Assembly (NCBI RefSeq): GCF_030846775.1
Contig: NZ_CP132910.1
Location: 4,157,001 to 4,221,000, forward strand
Direction of reading: 5' to 3'
DNA length: 64,000 bases
Source: Geothrix sp. 21YS21S-2
GTDB taxonomy: Bacteria; Acidobacteriota; Holophagae; Holophagales; Holophagaceae
Shown here piece after piece: positions 1 to 7,467 of this stretch; the first letter of the stretch is position 1, and each line of letters opens with the position of its first letter. The translations under genes and the position numbers were made by a program. The notes under the pieces are model-generated. The model was given only the letters and a program-made list of their open reading frames with translations. It was not told the origin of the DNA and made no database searches.

Positions 1-205
1 GTTTGCCGGTCACGCCGGCAGACTCGACGTCCTCGAGGATGGCGGCGTTGGCAAGCCACGTTCCGTTGGCGAAACGGTAGAAGTCGTCGCCGGGGGCAAC
101 CGTCCAGTCCATGCCCTCGAACCCCGCCACGCTGGGAGGCTGGGCTGCCGCCAGGACGGCAAAGGCCGGGATGGCTAGGAGGAGTGCGTGGTGAGCAAGG
201 CCCAT
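1..205 (-). CDS. M13 family metallopeptidase, N-terminal fragment (cut by window edge)
   Basis: The minus-strand frame beginning at the ATG at 205-203 runs off the left edge. It opens with a hydrophobic signal peptide (HHALLLAIPAFAVLAAAQ) followed by GDDFYRFANGTWL, close to the N-terminal signature of neprilysin-like M13 peptidases (PGDDFYxYxNGxWL). M13 enzymes are zinc endopeptidases; the bacterial members with signal peptides act in the periplasm on short peptides. The zinc motif HExxH lies much further on and is outside the window, so activity cannot be judged. Possible ribosome-binding bases (GGAAGG, AGGATGA) lie just upstream of the start. Confidence 0.72.
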   Translation of the reverse strand, partial: MGLAHHALLLAIPAFAVLAAAQPPSVAGFEGMDWTVAPGDDFYRFANGTWLANAAILEDVESAGVTGK

Positions 206-291
206 TTGGGGCTCATCCTACACCTTCCCGGTACGAACGCGCCTGGCGGATTGGAGCAACGTGCCGCACCGCACCGCCGGGCATGGCCTGC

Positions 292-807
292 TCAGATGGC
301 CGGAGCGGGCATGTGGTAGGCCTCCCACTCCTCCTTGGCCGGTCCGTAGATTCCCGGCACGCGCAGGCCGGCCTGGCGCATCAGGACCGTCATCTGGCCG
401 ACGTGGTGGACCTGGTGGGTGAGCAGGATGCCCAGGGTCTCCCCCCGCTTCCACTGCTGGCCATACATGTTGTCCGAGACCTCCAGCGTGGCGTCGTTCC
501 AGGCCTCCAGGGCGGTCCCGAGGGCATCGGCCGCATCCACGTAGGCCTGCCGGATTTCAGCCATCGTCGCGGGCAGGGGGAGGGGCTGGTCGGCCAGGAA
601 GGCATCGCCGTGGGGCACCTTGAGGCCGGTGCGGGCGGGCATTTCAATGAGGGTCTCCACCAGATGGAAGGCCAGGCGGCGAAGATCGCGGTGGCCTTCC
701 GCCACCGCCGTTCCCGCGGCGGTCTCGGGGATGGCGTCCAGGATCTTCAGGTAGCTCTCCCGGGCGTGGGCGAAGGAGGCGCGGAAGTCGTCGAGGCGTC
801 GGAACAT
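292..807 (-). CDS. DinB/YfiT-like putative metal-dependent hydrolase
   Basis: 171 residues, the usual size for the DinB four-helix-bundle family. The three-histidine metal site is visible: H48 in AFHLVETL, and H131/H134/H135 in LLTHQVHHVGQMTVL, which is the hallmark C-terminal motif. Family members include thiol transferases and damage-inducible proteins of unknown substrate; nothing here points to a particular substrate. It lies just upstream of, and in the same direction as, nothing else obvious; the WYL regulator gene to its right is also on the minus strand and ends about 120 bases before this gene begins, so the two may be cotranscribed, with the regulator first. Confidence 0.85.
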   Translation of the reverse strand: MFRRLDDFRASFAHARESYLKILDAIPETAAGTAVAEGHRDLRRLAFHLVETLIEMPARTGLKVPHGDAFLADQPLPLPATMAEIRQAYVDAADALGTALEAWNDATLEVSDNMYGQQWKRGETLGILLTHQVHHVGQMTVLMRQAGLRVPGIYGPAKEEWEAYHMPAPAI

Positions 808-929
808 TGGAACTCCTTTGAATGGAATGGCCCAGCCTTGGAGGGGCCAGGACCCGTGTGAGTGGAATTGCCGCCATCCGTGGCGACCTCCTGGATGGAA
901 GACTGGCAGGGGCTCCTGCCAGGGATCTG

Positions 930-1622
930 TCAGGAGTCCCGGTGGTCATCCTCCGCCTTCCGGATGTAGTCCGCCAGGGTGTGGCCCTCGATCGGTTGGA
1001 AGGTGCCCTGGAGCACGTCCACAGACTGGATGCGGTCCAGGCGGAAGGTGCGGAACTCGTCCCGGAGCTCGCACCATCCCGCCAGGCACCAGGTGTGTCC
1101 CCAGAAAAAGAGTCCGAGGGGATAGACGGTCCGCTCCGAACAGGTTCCGTCCGCCCGCCGATAGCCCATGAGCACCTTGCGGCGGCCGCGCATGGCTGTC
1201 CGCAGTTCGCCCATGAAGCGGGCACCGCCCCCTGCCGCCAGGAAACCCGGCGCGTGCATCTCCGAGTGGGCCAGCCTCCGCCGCACCTCCGGGGAGGCCG
1301 CCGCTTCGACCTTGAGGAGGGCGGAGCAGGCCGCCTCCCTCAGGGCGGGGTCCGACCAGGCCTGGATCATGCGGGCCCCGGCGATCAGGGCCTCCAGCTC
1401 ATCCTCGGTGAAGCCGAGGGCCGGCAGCTCCGCGTGGCGGCCCAGGCGGTAGCCGGCTCCGGCCTCGCCCTCGATGGCCACGCCGGACTTCTGGAGGTCG
1501 GCCACATCCCGGTAGACCGTTCGAACCGACACCGCCAGCTCTTCCGCGAGCCGTTTCGCCGTGGAAAGGCGGTCGCGGCGCAGGAGCTGGACGATCTGGA
1601 ACAGGCGGTCGGCACGGCGCAC
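930..1622 (-). CDS. WYL-domain transcriptional regulator (HTH_11 + WYL)
   Basis: I start this gene at the GTG at 1622-1620 (MRRADRLFQIVQLL); the open frame continues far upstream but only as a shadow of the plus-strand gene at 1779. Residues 1-55 form a winged helix-turn-helix (RLSTAKRLAEELAVSVRTVYRD). The C-terminal half carries the WYL-type ligand-sensing domain (YPLGLFFWGHTWCLAGWCELRDEFRTFRLDRI, positions about 165-200). Such regulators of the YafY/DeoR-like class bind DNA and probably sense nucleic acid or nucleotide ligands. TTG at 1628 is an alternative start. It probably controls its own gene and/or the DinB gene downstream. Confidence 0.85.
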   Translation of the reverse strand: MRRADRLFQIVQLLRRDRLSTAKRLAEELAVSVRTVYRDVADLQKSGVAIEGEAGAGYRLGRHAELPALGFTEDELEALIAGARMIQAWSDPALREAACSALLKVEAAASPEVRRRLAHSEMHAPGFLAAGGGARFMGELRTAMRGRRKVLMGYRRADGTCSERTVYPLGLFFWGHTWCLAGWCELRDEFRTFRLDRIQSVDVLQGTFQPIEGHTLADYIRKAEDDHRDS

Positions 1623-1778
1623 GACCAATGATAGCCAGCGGCCCAGGCGACGGCCATCCTCGATCCCGGAGGAATCTGGCCGCCGCGGCCGGCCGGCGCT
1701 ATCATCTCGCCTTGGGCGAACCGGCCGGCCCCTTTCCCATGGCCGCGCCCCGGGGCGAGACGCTGCTGGAGGTGCTTC

Positions 1779-2588
1779 ATGCCCATCCGAACCGGGCTCC
1801 TTTCCATCCTCCTTGCCCTGGCGGCCCTGTCCTCCTGGGCCGGCCCCGCGGTGAAGGTCCGGCTGATCTCCGACACGGATTCCGTTCAGCCGGGAAGGCC
1901 CCTTCGGGTCGGCCTGCGGTTCGAGCTGCAGGACCACTGGCACATCTACTGGAGCAATCCCGGCGATTCCGGCATGCCTCCCCAGGTGCGGTGGAAGCTG
2001 CCTGCGGGCTTCCGGGCCGGAGACGTCCAATGGCCCGCGCCGGAGCGGCTGGGTTCGGGCTCGGTGATCGATTTCGGCTACCCGGAATCGGTCCTGCTGC
2101 CGGTCGAGATCCAGACGCCGGCGGCCACGCTTGAGGCCGGCTCCACCGTCACGCTTTCCGCCGAAGTCAGCTGGCTCGCCTGCAGGGACCTCTGTGTGCC
2201 GGGCCGGGCGGACCTGACGCTTTCCCTGCCCGTGCGCCTGACCCCGGGGCCGGCGCCGGGGTCCCACGCGCTGTTCCAGGAGGCGGAACGGCGCCTGCCC
2301 AGGCCCATGCCGGCGGGCTGGAAGGCCGAGGCGGTCCCGGAGGGGGAGGTCTTCGTGATGACGATCCGGGGCGCCGGGGAGGCGAAGGCGTGGTTCTTTC
2401 CGTTCGAAGGCGACCAGATCGACCATGCCGCGCCCCAGACCGCCACGGCGCTCCCGGACGGCCTGCGGCTGACCCTCAGGAAGTCCGTGCAGCTGGCGAG
2501 GACGCCCGCCAGGCTTGAGGGCGTCCTGAAGCTGGGGTCGGGCGAGGCCTATGCCGTGTCGGTTCCCGTCCGGGCGATCAGCCCATGA
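1779..2588 (+). CDS. Exported DsbD N-terminal-domain protein (orphan DsbD-alpha-like domain)
   Basis: 269 residues with a cleavable signal peptide (LLSILLALAALSSWAGPA). The body matches the immunoglobulin-like N-terminal domain of the thiol:disulfide interchange protein DsbD: DHWHIYWSNPGDSG near residue 52 and VSWLACRDLCVPG with C135 and C139 as the likely redox pair. Full DsbD continues with a membrane electron-transfer domain and a thioredoxin domain; both are missing here, so the protein ends after the periplasmic domain. The next gene encodes a thioredoxin-fold protein 72 bases downstream, which suggests a periplasmic thiol redox pair. The membrane electron donor is not in the window. Confidence 0.8.
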   Translation: MPIRTGLLSILLALAALSSWAGPAVKVRLISDTDSVQPGRPLRVGLRFELQDHWHIYWSNPGDSGMPPQVRWKLPAGFRAGDVQWPAPERLGSGSVIDFGYPESVLLPVEIQTPAATLEAGSTVTLSAEVSWLACRDLCVPGRADLTLSLPVRLTPGPAPGSHALFQEAERRLPRPMPAGWKAEAVPEGEVFVMTIRGAGEAKAWFFPFEGDQIDHAAPQTATALPDGLRLTLRKSVQLARTPARLEGVLKLGSGEAYAVSVPVRAISP

Positions 2589-2600
2589 ACAGGGCGGTTG

Positions 2601-2606
2601 TATAAT
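2601..2606 (+). promoter_or_regulatory. Possible -10 element before the redoxin gene
   Basis: A perfect TATAAT lies 55 bases before the ATG of the redoxin gene, in otherwise GC-rich sequence. No convincing -35 hexamer stands 16-18 bases upstream. If real, it would let the redoxin gene be transcribed independently of the DsbD-like gene before it. Confidence 0.3.
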
Positions 2607-2660
2607 GCCCGGGCCTGCCGGCCGGGATGGGCAGGCGTCATCCTCAAGGAGGTCGGTCCC

Positions 2661-3269
2661 ATGAGAAAGCTGGCTCTCTTTTCGGCGATCCTGATTTCGA
2701 CGTCCCTGGCCGCGCCCGCACGGGCCGCGCGGGTGGGGGAGAAGGCCCCGGATTTCACGGCGGTCGACAGCAACGGCGTGAAGCATTCGCTCTCCGAGTA
2801 CGCGGGCAGGATCACGGTCCTCGAATGGCACAACCAGGGTTGCCCCTTCGTCAAGAAGTTCTACGACAGCGGCAGCATGCAGAAGCTCCAGAAGGCGTGG
2901 GCCGGCCGCGGCGTGGCATGGCTGACCGTCATCTCCTCCGCGCCGGGCAAGCAGGGCCACGTGACGGGAAGCGAGGAAAATGCGTACCTCAAGAAGATGG
3001 ACGCGGCACCGGCGGCCGTGCTGCTCGATCCGACCGGCCAGCTGGGCCATCTGTACGACGCCAAGACCTCCCCGCACATGTTCATCATCGATCCCAAGGG
3101 GACGCTCATCTACAACGGCGCCATCGATGACCAGCCGACCCCGGACCCCGCCAGCCTCGCGGTAGCGAAGAACTATGTGGCGCAGGCGCTCACCGAGGCG
3201 ATGGACGGGAAGCCCGTGAGCGTTCCGACGTCCCGTCCGTATGGCTGCTCCGTGAAGTACGCCGACTGA
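2661..3269 (+). CDS. Exported redoxin/thioredoxin-fold protein (AhpC/TSA-like)
   Basis: 202 residues; the ATG at 2661 follows a good ribosome-binding site (AAGGAGG) and begins a signal peptide (LALFSAILISTSLAAPARA). The mature protein is a peroxiredoxin-like thioredoxin fold: GEKAPDFTAVDSNG at 27-40, then HNQGCPFVKKFY with a lone cysteine C61 in place of a CxxC pair, and a C-terminal GCSVKY motif that ends many redoxin-domain proteins of this type. The resolving cysteine could be the C-terminal one. It acts in the periplasm, most likely as a peroxidase or thiol reductase. It follows the orphan DsbD N-terminal domain gene, which may reduce it. Confidence 0.8.
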   Translation: MRKLALFSAILISTSLAAPARAARVGEKAPDFTAVDSNGVKHSLSEYAGRITVLEWHNQGCPFVKKFYDSGSMQKLQKAWAGRGVAWLTVISSAPGKQGHVTGSEENAYLKKMDAAPAAVLLDPTGQLGHLYDAKTSPHMFIIDPKGTLIYNGAIDDQPTPDPASLAVAKNYVAQALTEAMDGKPVSVPTSRPYGCSVKYAD

Positions 3270-3290
3270 GGCGGGGGGACTGCCCCTCAG
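3266..3290. terminator. Short hairpin between convergent genes
   Basis: CTGAGG and CCTCAG form an imperfect stem that can be extended by GG/CC past one bulged base. It overlaps the stop codons of the two convergent genes at 3269 and 3287, so it could terminate transcription from both sides. There is no T-run, so the call is tentative. Confidence 0.35.
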
Positions 3291-4756
3291 GGCCGATAAT
3301 CCGTCCCCCGCCAGTAATTGGGCATATCGACATATTCAAAGCGCCTGGGATCGGCCTTCACCAGCGCATCGGCCGTGGCGTTCCAGACCGTGCCGTGGCC
3401 GACCGTTCCCGTGCCACGCAGGTTGTTGTCTTGCACGACCGTTTGGTCCAGGAGGTAGTTGCTGAATCCCTGGCCGTTGCGGGCATTGGCGTCCTGGCCC
3501 GCCCGCCACTGGGCATGCTGGGCGTCGTTGGCGGCTCCCACGGCGTTCATCCGGGCCGTGGCGTTGGCGCCGATCTGGTTGATGTTGCCGATGATCCGGG
3601 CGGCGTTGGCCTGGACGGCCTGGCGCTGGGCGGCGTCCACCTGTTTCAGGCGCGCGATGTGGGGAGCCGCCTCCGCACTCGCCCGCTGGGCCACCAGCGC
3701 GAAATCCACCTGGAAGCTGGAGAAGACCGCGCCGGCGATGGCGTTGGCTTCGGCGGCGCCGGCGCGGGGGAAATAGGCCACGAAGTCGTGAAAGCTGAAG
3801 TCGCCGTAGCGATCGGGAGCGGCCGCGCCGATCACCCTGAACATGCGCTGCATGCCCTTGCCGTCGGGATCGATCTGTCCCGTGGCCAGCGCGTAGCGCG
3901 CGCCGTCGAGGGCCCAGCCCGGGGGCGGCGAGGGCAGGGGCTCGGCGAAATCGATCCCAAGGCTGGCGGGGACGAAGCCCTTCGCCCGGCTCAGCTGCTC
4001 GATGATCGGCCCGAAGTTCTTCACCAGATCGGCATCGGCCGGGAAGATGACCGTCCCCCGCAACGGACGCATGCCCATGCGCTGGGCGTTGCGGTAGGCC
4101 GGCCCGCGGGGATCCTGGGCCAGGAACATGCTGTTGAGGATGACCACCTCGCCCTGGGGGCCGTGGATGAGCATCGTTCCGCCGCCGCTCTTGGGATCCA
4201 CCTGCCAGCCGGAGGGAAGGCCGACGCAGGCGGTGCGGTCGGGCAGGGTGACCTTGTGCAGCGCGGGGACCGGGGCGCTGGCCGGGCCTGGGCCGGCGGA
4301 CGCCGCCCTGGCATCCGGGTTCCAGACGCCGAACAGGTGCCTGAGCATGGGGTTCACCGTCCTGCCGAAGCTCGCGGCCTCGTCGGTGAGCAGCGCCGCC
4401 TCCACCTGCCCGGGACCGGTCGCGCTGGCGATGACCAGGCCCGCCACCTGCCTGCCGCCCTGGGGGTGGTTGGTGACGGAAAAGAACACCCCCACCGAGT
4501 TGGTGCCTCGGAACCGGAAGACGCGGCCGATCTGCGGCTTTTCGCCGCACTGGGCCTGGACGCCGCCCAGCACCTTGGCCATGGCCGCCGGCTGGGTGGT
4601 GGCCCCCGCCACGGCGCCGAAGACGATCCGGCCCCCCTGGGGGCCGTCGAGGGTGGTCTGGGGGGTGGGCCCTTGCCCCACCGCCCGGCAAGCCGGAAAG
4701 CAGGCCAGGGATAGCGCGAGGATCACGGAAGACCGCCTGAATCCAATATCCGCCAT
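3287..4756 (-). CDS. Exported protein of unknown function, about 490 residues
   Basis: I do not recognise the family. The ATG at 4756-4754 has a strong ribosome-binding site (AAGGGAGG); the frame upstream of it is a shadow. It starts with a signal sequence (SSVILALSLACFPACRAVG) that ends near a cysteine but lacks a canonical lipobox. The mature chain has a Gly/Ala/Pro-rich linker near residue 150 and a region beginning LPDRTACVGLPSGWQVDP that recalls the N-terminal part of periplasmic PsbP/MOG1-like folds. The C-terminal quarter is a Gln/Ala/Asn-rich helical stretch (AQRQAVQANAARIIGNINQI) that could be a coiled coil. It ends with aromatic-rich tails (YVDMPNYWRGTDY). It is convergent with the redoxin gene. 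Confidence 0.7.
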   Translation of the reverse strand: MADIGFRRSSVILALSLACFPACRAVGQGPTPQTTLDGPQGGRIVFGAVAGATTQPAAMAKVLGGVQAQCGEKPQIGRVFRFRGTNSVGVFFSVTNHPQGGRQVAGLVIASATGPGQVEAALLTDEAASFGRTVNPMLRHLFGVWNPDARAASAGPGPASAPVPALHKVTLPDRTACVGLPSGWQVDPKSGGGTMLIHGPQGEVVILNSMFLAQDPRGPAYRNAQRMGMRPLRGTVIFPADADLVKNFGPIIEQLSRAKGFVPASLGIDFAEPLPSPPPGWALDGARYALATGQIDPDGKGMQRMFRVIGAAAPDRYGDFSFHDFVAYFPRAGAAEANAIAGAVFSSFQVDFALVAQRASAEAAPHIARLKQVDAAQRQAVQANAARIIGNINQIGANATARMNAVGAANDAQHAQWRAGQDANARNGQGFSNYLLDQTVVQDNNLRGTGTVGHGTVWNATADALVKADPRRFEYVDMPNYWRGTDYRP

Positions 4757-4867
4757 GGGAACCCTCCCTTTCCGGGAGCAGGGCCGCTCCCACCGAAGCC
4801 TGCGGAGGACCGGGGCCGGGTGCCTCACCGGATCGGGGAGGAGCCTGCCGCGCGGGCGCCCCCGCGG

Positions 4868-5473
4868 TCAGGAGAGCCGGGCCCGCACCGCCAGGGCCGC
4901 CAGGGCCGCGGACGTGTGGAGGTCGAGCTTGCGCATGATGTTGGAGCGGTGGACGCCGACCGTGTGCGGACTGAGGTCCAGCCGTTCCGCGATCTCCTTG
5001 GTCACCAGGCCCTTGCCGATCAGGGCGAGCACGTCGCGTTCCCGCTCGGTGAGCGGGGCCAGGGAAGGCCCCGGGGGGACTTCCTGGGCGGCCTGGGGCG
5101 GCCTCAGGCGCTGGAGCCGGATCTCGATGGCCTGGATGAGTTCCCTGCCCGAGAAGGGCTTGACGAGGTAGTCGTCGGCTCCGGAGCACATGCCCTCCCG
5201 GACCTGGCCCCATTCGTTGCGGCCCGAGGCCAGGATGACCGGAAGGCCGGCGAGGCGCGGATCCGCCCGCAGGTTCTGCAGCAGGGCGATGCCGTCCATG
5301 GAGGGCATCTGGATGTCGGACACCAGCAGGTCGATGGCCTCCGCCCGCAGGATCTCCAGGGCGGCGGCTCCGTCCAGGGCCACCCGGACCTCCCAGTCCG
5401 GGCGCTGGAGGGTCAGGGAATCGGCAAGGATTCCGGCCAAGCTGGCATCGTCGTCCACCAGGAGAATCCGCAT
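4868..5473 (-). CDS. Response regulator, REC + LuxR/NarL-type HTH
   Basis: 201 residues. Residues 1-120 form a receiver domain: acidic pocket D7/D8/D9 in LLVDDDASL, phospho-acceptor D53 in VSDIQMPSMDG, and K105 in YLVKPF. Residues about 139-190 are a NarL-type helix-turn-helix (LTERERDVLALIGKGLVTKEIAERLDL, then SPHTVGVHRSNIMRKL). It is therefore a DNA-binding output regulator. No histidine kinase lies beside it, so it is an orphan in this window. The start ATG follows no overlapping gene and is conventional. The target genes cannot be named; the nearest downstream gene on its strand is the exported protein at 3287-4756. Confidence 0.92.
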   Translation of the reverse strand: MRILLVDDDASLAGILADSLTLQRPDWEVRVALDGAAALEILRAEAIDLLVSDIQMPSMDGIALLQNLRADPRLAGLPVILASGRNEWGQVREGMCSGADDYLVKPFSGRELIQAIEIRLQRLRPPQAAQEVPPGPSLAPLTERERDVLALIGKGLVTKEIAERLDLSPHTVGVHRSNIMRKLDLHTSAALAALAVRARLS

Positions 5474-5571
5474 GGGCCCCAGACAATCGTGTTGTTGGAC
5501 CCGATTATACGCAGGCGCCGGGCGGAACGGCCGCGCTTGATTCCTTCCGTTCGTGCCGGGGCGAACCCCAG

Positions 5572-5739
5572 TCAGCCCGCCTGAGCGAGGGTGCCCTTCG
5601 GGGCAGGGAAGTGGCGGCGCAGGACGGCCGAGATCTGGCTGGTCAGCCGGGCCTTCTCCGTCTGCAGCGCGTTCCAGGCCTTCAAGGATTCGGCCAGGTT
5701 CTGGAGGGCCGACAGGGCGGTGACGTCACGCTTTTCCAT
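5572..5739 (-). CDS. Small helical protein, 55 residues
   Basis: The ATG at 5739-5737 is preceded by a clear ribosome-binding site (CTGGAGG, 5-6 base spacing), which is why I take this short start over the longer open frame. The product is soluble, charged and predicted helical (TALSALQNLAESLKAWNALQ, then EKARLTSQISAVLRRHFP) with leucines spaced as in a short coiled coil. No family is recognised. It sits about 100 bases upstream of the response regulator gene on the same strand, so cotranscription with that gene is possible. Confidence 0.55.
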   Translation of the reverse strand: MEKRDVTALSALQNLAESLKAWNALQTEKARLTSQISAVLRRHFPAPKGTLAQAG

Positions 5740-5945
5740 GAGACCTCCAGGGGGGGAAGGGAGCTTCGATCCGTGCGTCCAGGGGTAACCCTGGCGGGCG
5801 CCTGGATGATGCCGGGTGAACCGCCGGGTCCGGGTCCTCCGCCTGGCGGGATGGGCGAAGGTGTGTTCAAGTGCAAGCATCGCCCGGAATCATGATCGGA
5901 ACCATAACCGTGATAGGTTAGGTCGGGAATTCGGCCGAACGGCTG

Positions 5946-5983
5946 GAACCCGGCCCGGACGCCGGAGCGCCGGGCCCGGGTTC
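5946..5983 (-). terminator. GC-rich hairpin in a gene-free stretch
   Basis: GAACCCGG (5946-5953) pairs with CCGGGTTC (5976-5983), with further GC pairing inside. It lies about 70 bases beyond the stop of the Lys/Ala-rich protein gene (minus strand), where a terminator would be expected, but has no T-run. Apart from this hairpin I see nothing in 5740-6054. Confidence 0.35.
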
Positions 5984-6054
5984 TGGACCCTGCCGTTCCA
6001 GGCGCTCTGGGCTGCCGGGGGGTGACCCGCCCCGGGGTGGAAGGAATGTGGGGG

Positions 6055-6642
6055 CTACTTCTTCTCGTCCGCGGCCTTTTCGTCGGCCTTCGCCTTGGTC
6101 GTCTTCGCGGTCGCCTTGGCCTTGACGTCAGCCTTGGCGGCCTTCTTGTCGGCCTCGGCCTGGACCTTGGCAGCCTTCTTGTCCGCGGCGACCGCGGCGG
6201 CGGTTGCCTTCTCCTCGGCCGCGGCCTTGGCGGCGTCGGCCTTCTTCTCGGCCTTGGCCTTCTTCTCGATGGCGTCGGCCTTCCTGTCGTCGGCCACGAG
6301 GGCCTTCTTGGTCTCCTCCTTCACTTCCTTCTTGACGACCTTGGTCTTGCCCTTGGTTTCGGACTTCACTTCCTTGGATTCGGTCGTGGTGGTCCTGGCA
6401 GGGACCGCGTCCTTGGCGCCGGTCTTCACGACCTTCTTCTCGGTCTTGGTCGTCTTGGTCTCTGCCGGGACCTCGCCTTTGGCCGCCGTCTTCTCCTCCT
6501 TCACCACGGTCTTGACGGATTTGATCTTGTTGGGAGTTTTGGTAACGGTTTCACTCTTGGTGACCGTCTCCTTCTTGGGTTCGTCCGCCAGGGCGGGGGT
6601 GAGAAGGGATGCGGCAACGATGAGCAGGGCGATCTTGTTCAT
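6055..6642 (-). CDS. Exported Lys/Ala/Thr-rich low-complexity protein
   Basis: The ATG at 6642-6640 follows CCGGAGG and begins a signal peptide (KIALLIVAASLLTPALADE). The remaining roughly 175 residues are almost entirely K, A, T, E, V and D in short imperfect repeats: KETVTKSETVTKT, then KKAKAEKKADAAKAAAEEK, then ADKKAAKVQAEADKKAAKAD. The composition resembles histone H1-like or TolA-like helical linkers, strongly basic overall. Because it is exported, a periplasmic or cell-envelope role (linker, peptidoglycan or DNA contact) is more likely than chromatin binding. No domain is recognisable. Signal peptide, good start and consistent strand-specific codon use argue that it is a real gene; the hydrophobic frame on the opposite strand is its shadow. 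Confidence 0.75.
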   Translation of the reverse strand: MNKIALLIVAASLLTPALADEPKKETVTKSETVTKTPNKIKSVKTVVKEEKTAAKGEVPAETKTTKTEKKVVKTGAKDAVPARTTTTESKEVKSETKGKTKVVKKEVKEETKKALVADDRKADAIEKKAKAEKKADAAKAAAEEKATAAAVAADKKAAKVQAEADKKAAKADVKAKATAKTTKAKADEKAADEKK

Positions 6643-7019
6643 GGGAACCTCCGGGGCCCCTTCACCATGAAGGGGGGCAGGAGGACTAGGCATGTATCGG
6701 GCCAATGACGCAGGGCGAAACGCCAGGCCGGTTGAATGCATCGAACAGGCCCGGTTGCAGTGAAATGGCTACGGTTGAAAGGAACTGTCCAAGGGGCCCG
6801 GTATCCAATCGGCTCGCGGAGGATCTCCGCCGGTAACGGCGCAGTGGAAAATGATCGAGAAGCCCATCCAATTTGATTGATGTATGTCCCGGCGTGGGCA
6901 GGCGCCAATGTAACTGTAAAAAATGTTCGTGTTACTCGATGGTCCGGGAATTGCACAAGTGCCGGGTCGCATTCCTGGGCTGTTGGAGTCCCGGAGGCGA
7001 TACCCAACGGAGCCGATAA
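6643..7019. other. Intergenic stretch with no recognisable gene
   Basis: 377 bases between divergent genes for two exported proteins. The right half is less GC-rich than its surroundings (for example AACTGTAAAAAATGTTCG near 6912-6929), as expected for promoter DNA driving the gene at 7020, but no -35/-10 pair with good spacing stands out. I see no riboswitch, RNA gene or repeat. Confidence 0.5.
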
Positions 7020-7451
7020 ATGAGAAACACTCGAAACACCCTGGTGGCCTTGGCCTTCGCGCTTTCGCCCATCACGGCCTTCGCCATGCCCGATATGTTC
7101 AAGCATGCCACCGCCATGAACGTATCCCCGGAGATCCCCGCGGCCAAGGGCGAGGTCAAGTTCGGCAGGACGGATGACGGGAACATCTCCATCCACCTGT
7201 CGGTGAGGTACCTGGCCGATCCCCAGAAGCTGCGGCCGCCCGCGGCCACCTACGTGGTCTGGGTCAGCAGGGACAAGGATTCGCCCGCCCAGAACGTCGG
7301 CGCCCTGAAGACCGAAAAGGACCGTGAGGGCAAGATCAAGACCGTCACTCCGTTCAAAGCCTTCCAGTTGTTCGTGACCGCGGAAGCCAACGGGGAGGTC
7401 CAGGCCCCCATGGGCACGCGGCTTCTGTGGATCGACTACAATTCCGACTAG
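7020..7451 (+). CDS. Small exported protein of unknown function
   Basis: 143 residues with a signal peptide (TLVALAFALSPITAFAMPDM). The mature part looks like a compact beta-rich domain (GNISIHLSVRYLADPQKL, then ATYVVWVSRDKDSPAQNVG, then FKAFQLFVTAEANGEV). This pattern of a short polar strand, a YVVWV strand and a closing LLWIDY strand recalls small periplasmic beta-sandwich proteins, but I cannot assign a family. Its stop codon is 16 bases before the proposed start of the YihY-type membrane protein, so the two genes are probably cotranscribed and translationally linked. Confidence 0.7.
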   Translation: MRNTRNTLVALAFALSPITAFAMPDMFKHATAMNVSPEIPAAKGEVKFGRTDDGNISIHLSVRYLADPQKLRPPAATYVVWVSRDKDSPAQNVGALKTEKDREGKIKTVTPFKAFQLFVTAEANGEVQAPMGTRLLWIDYNSD

Positions 7452-7467
7452 AACGGGAGCCCCCCGC

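Noticed and set aside
6095-6670. Hydrophobic plus-strand frame that looks like a membrane protein
   Set aside because: It is the complement of Lys/Ala codons of the exported low-complexity protein, which turns into Phe/Leu/Ala/Ser; it has no good start site.
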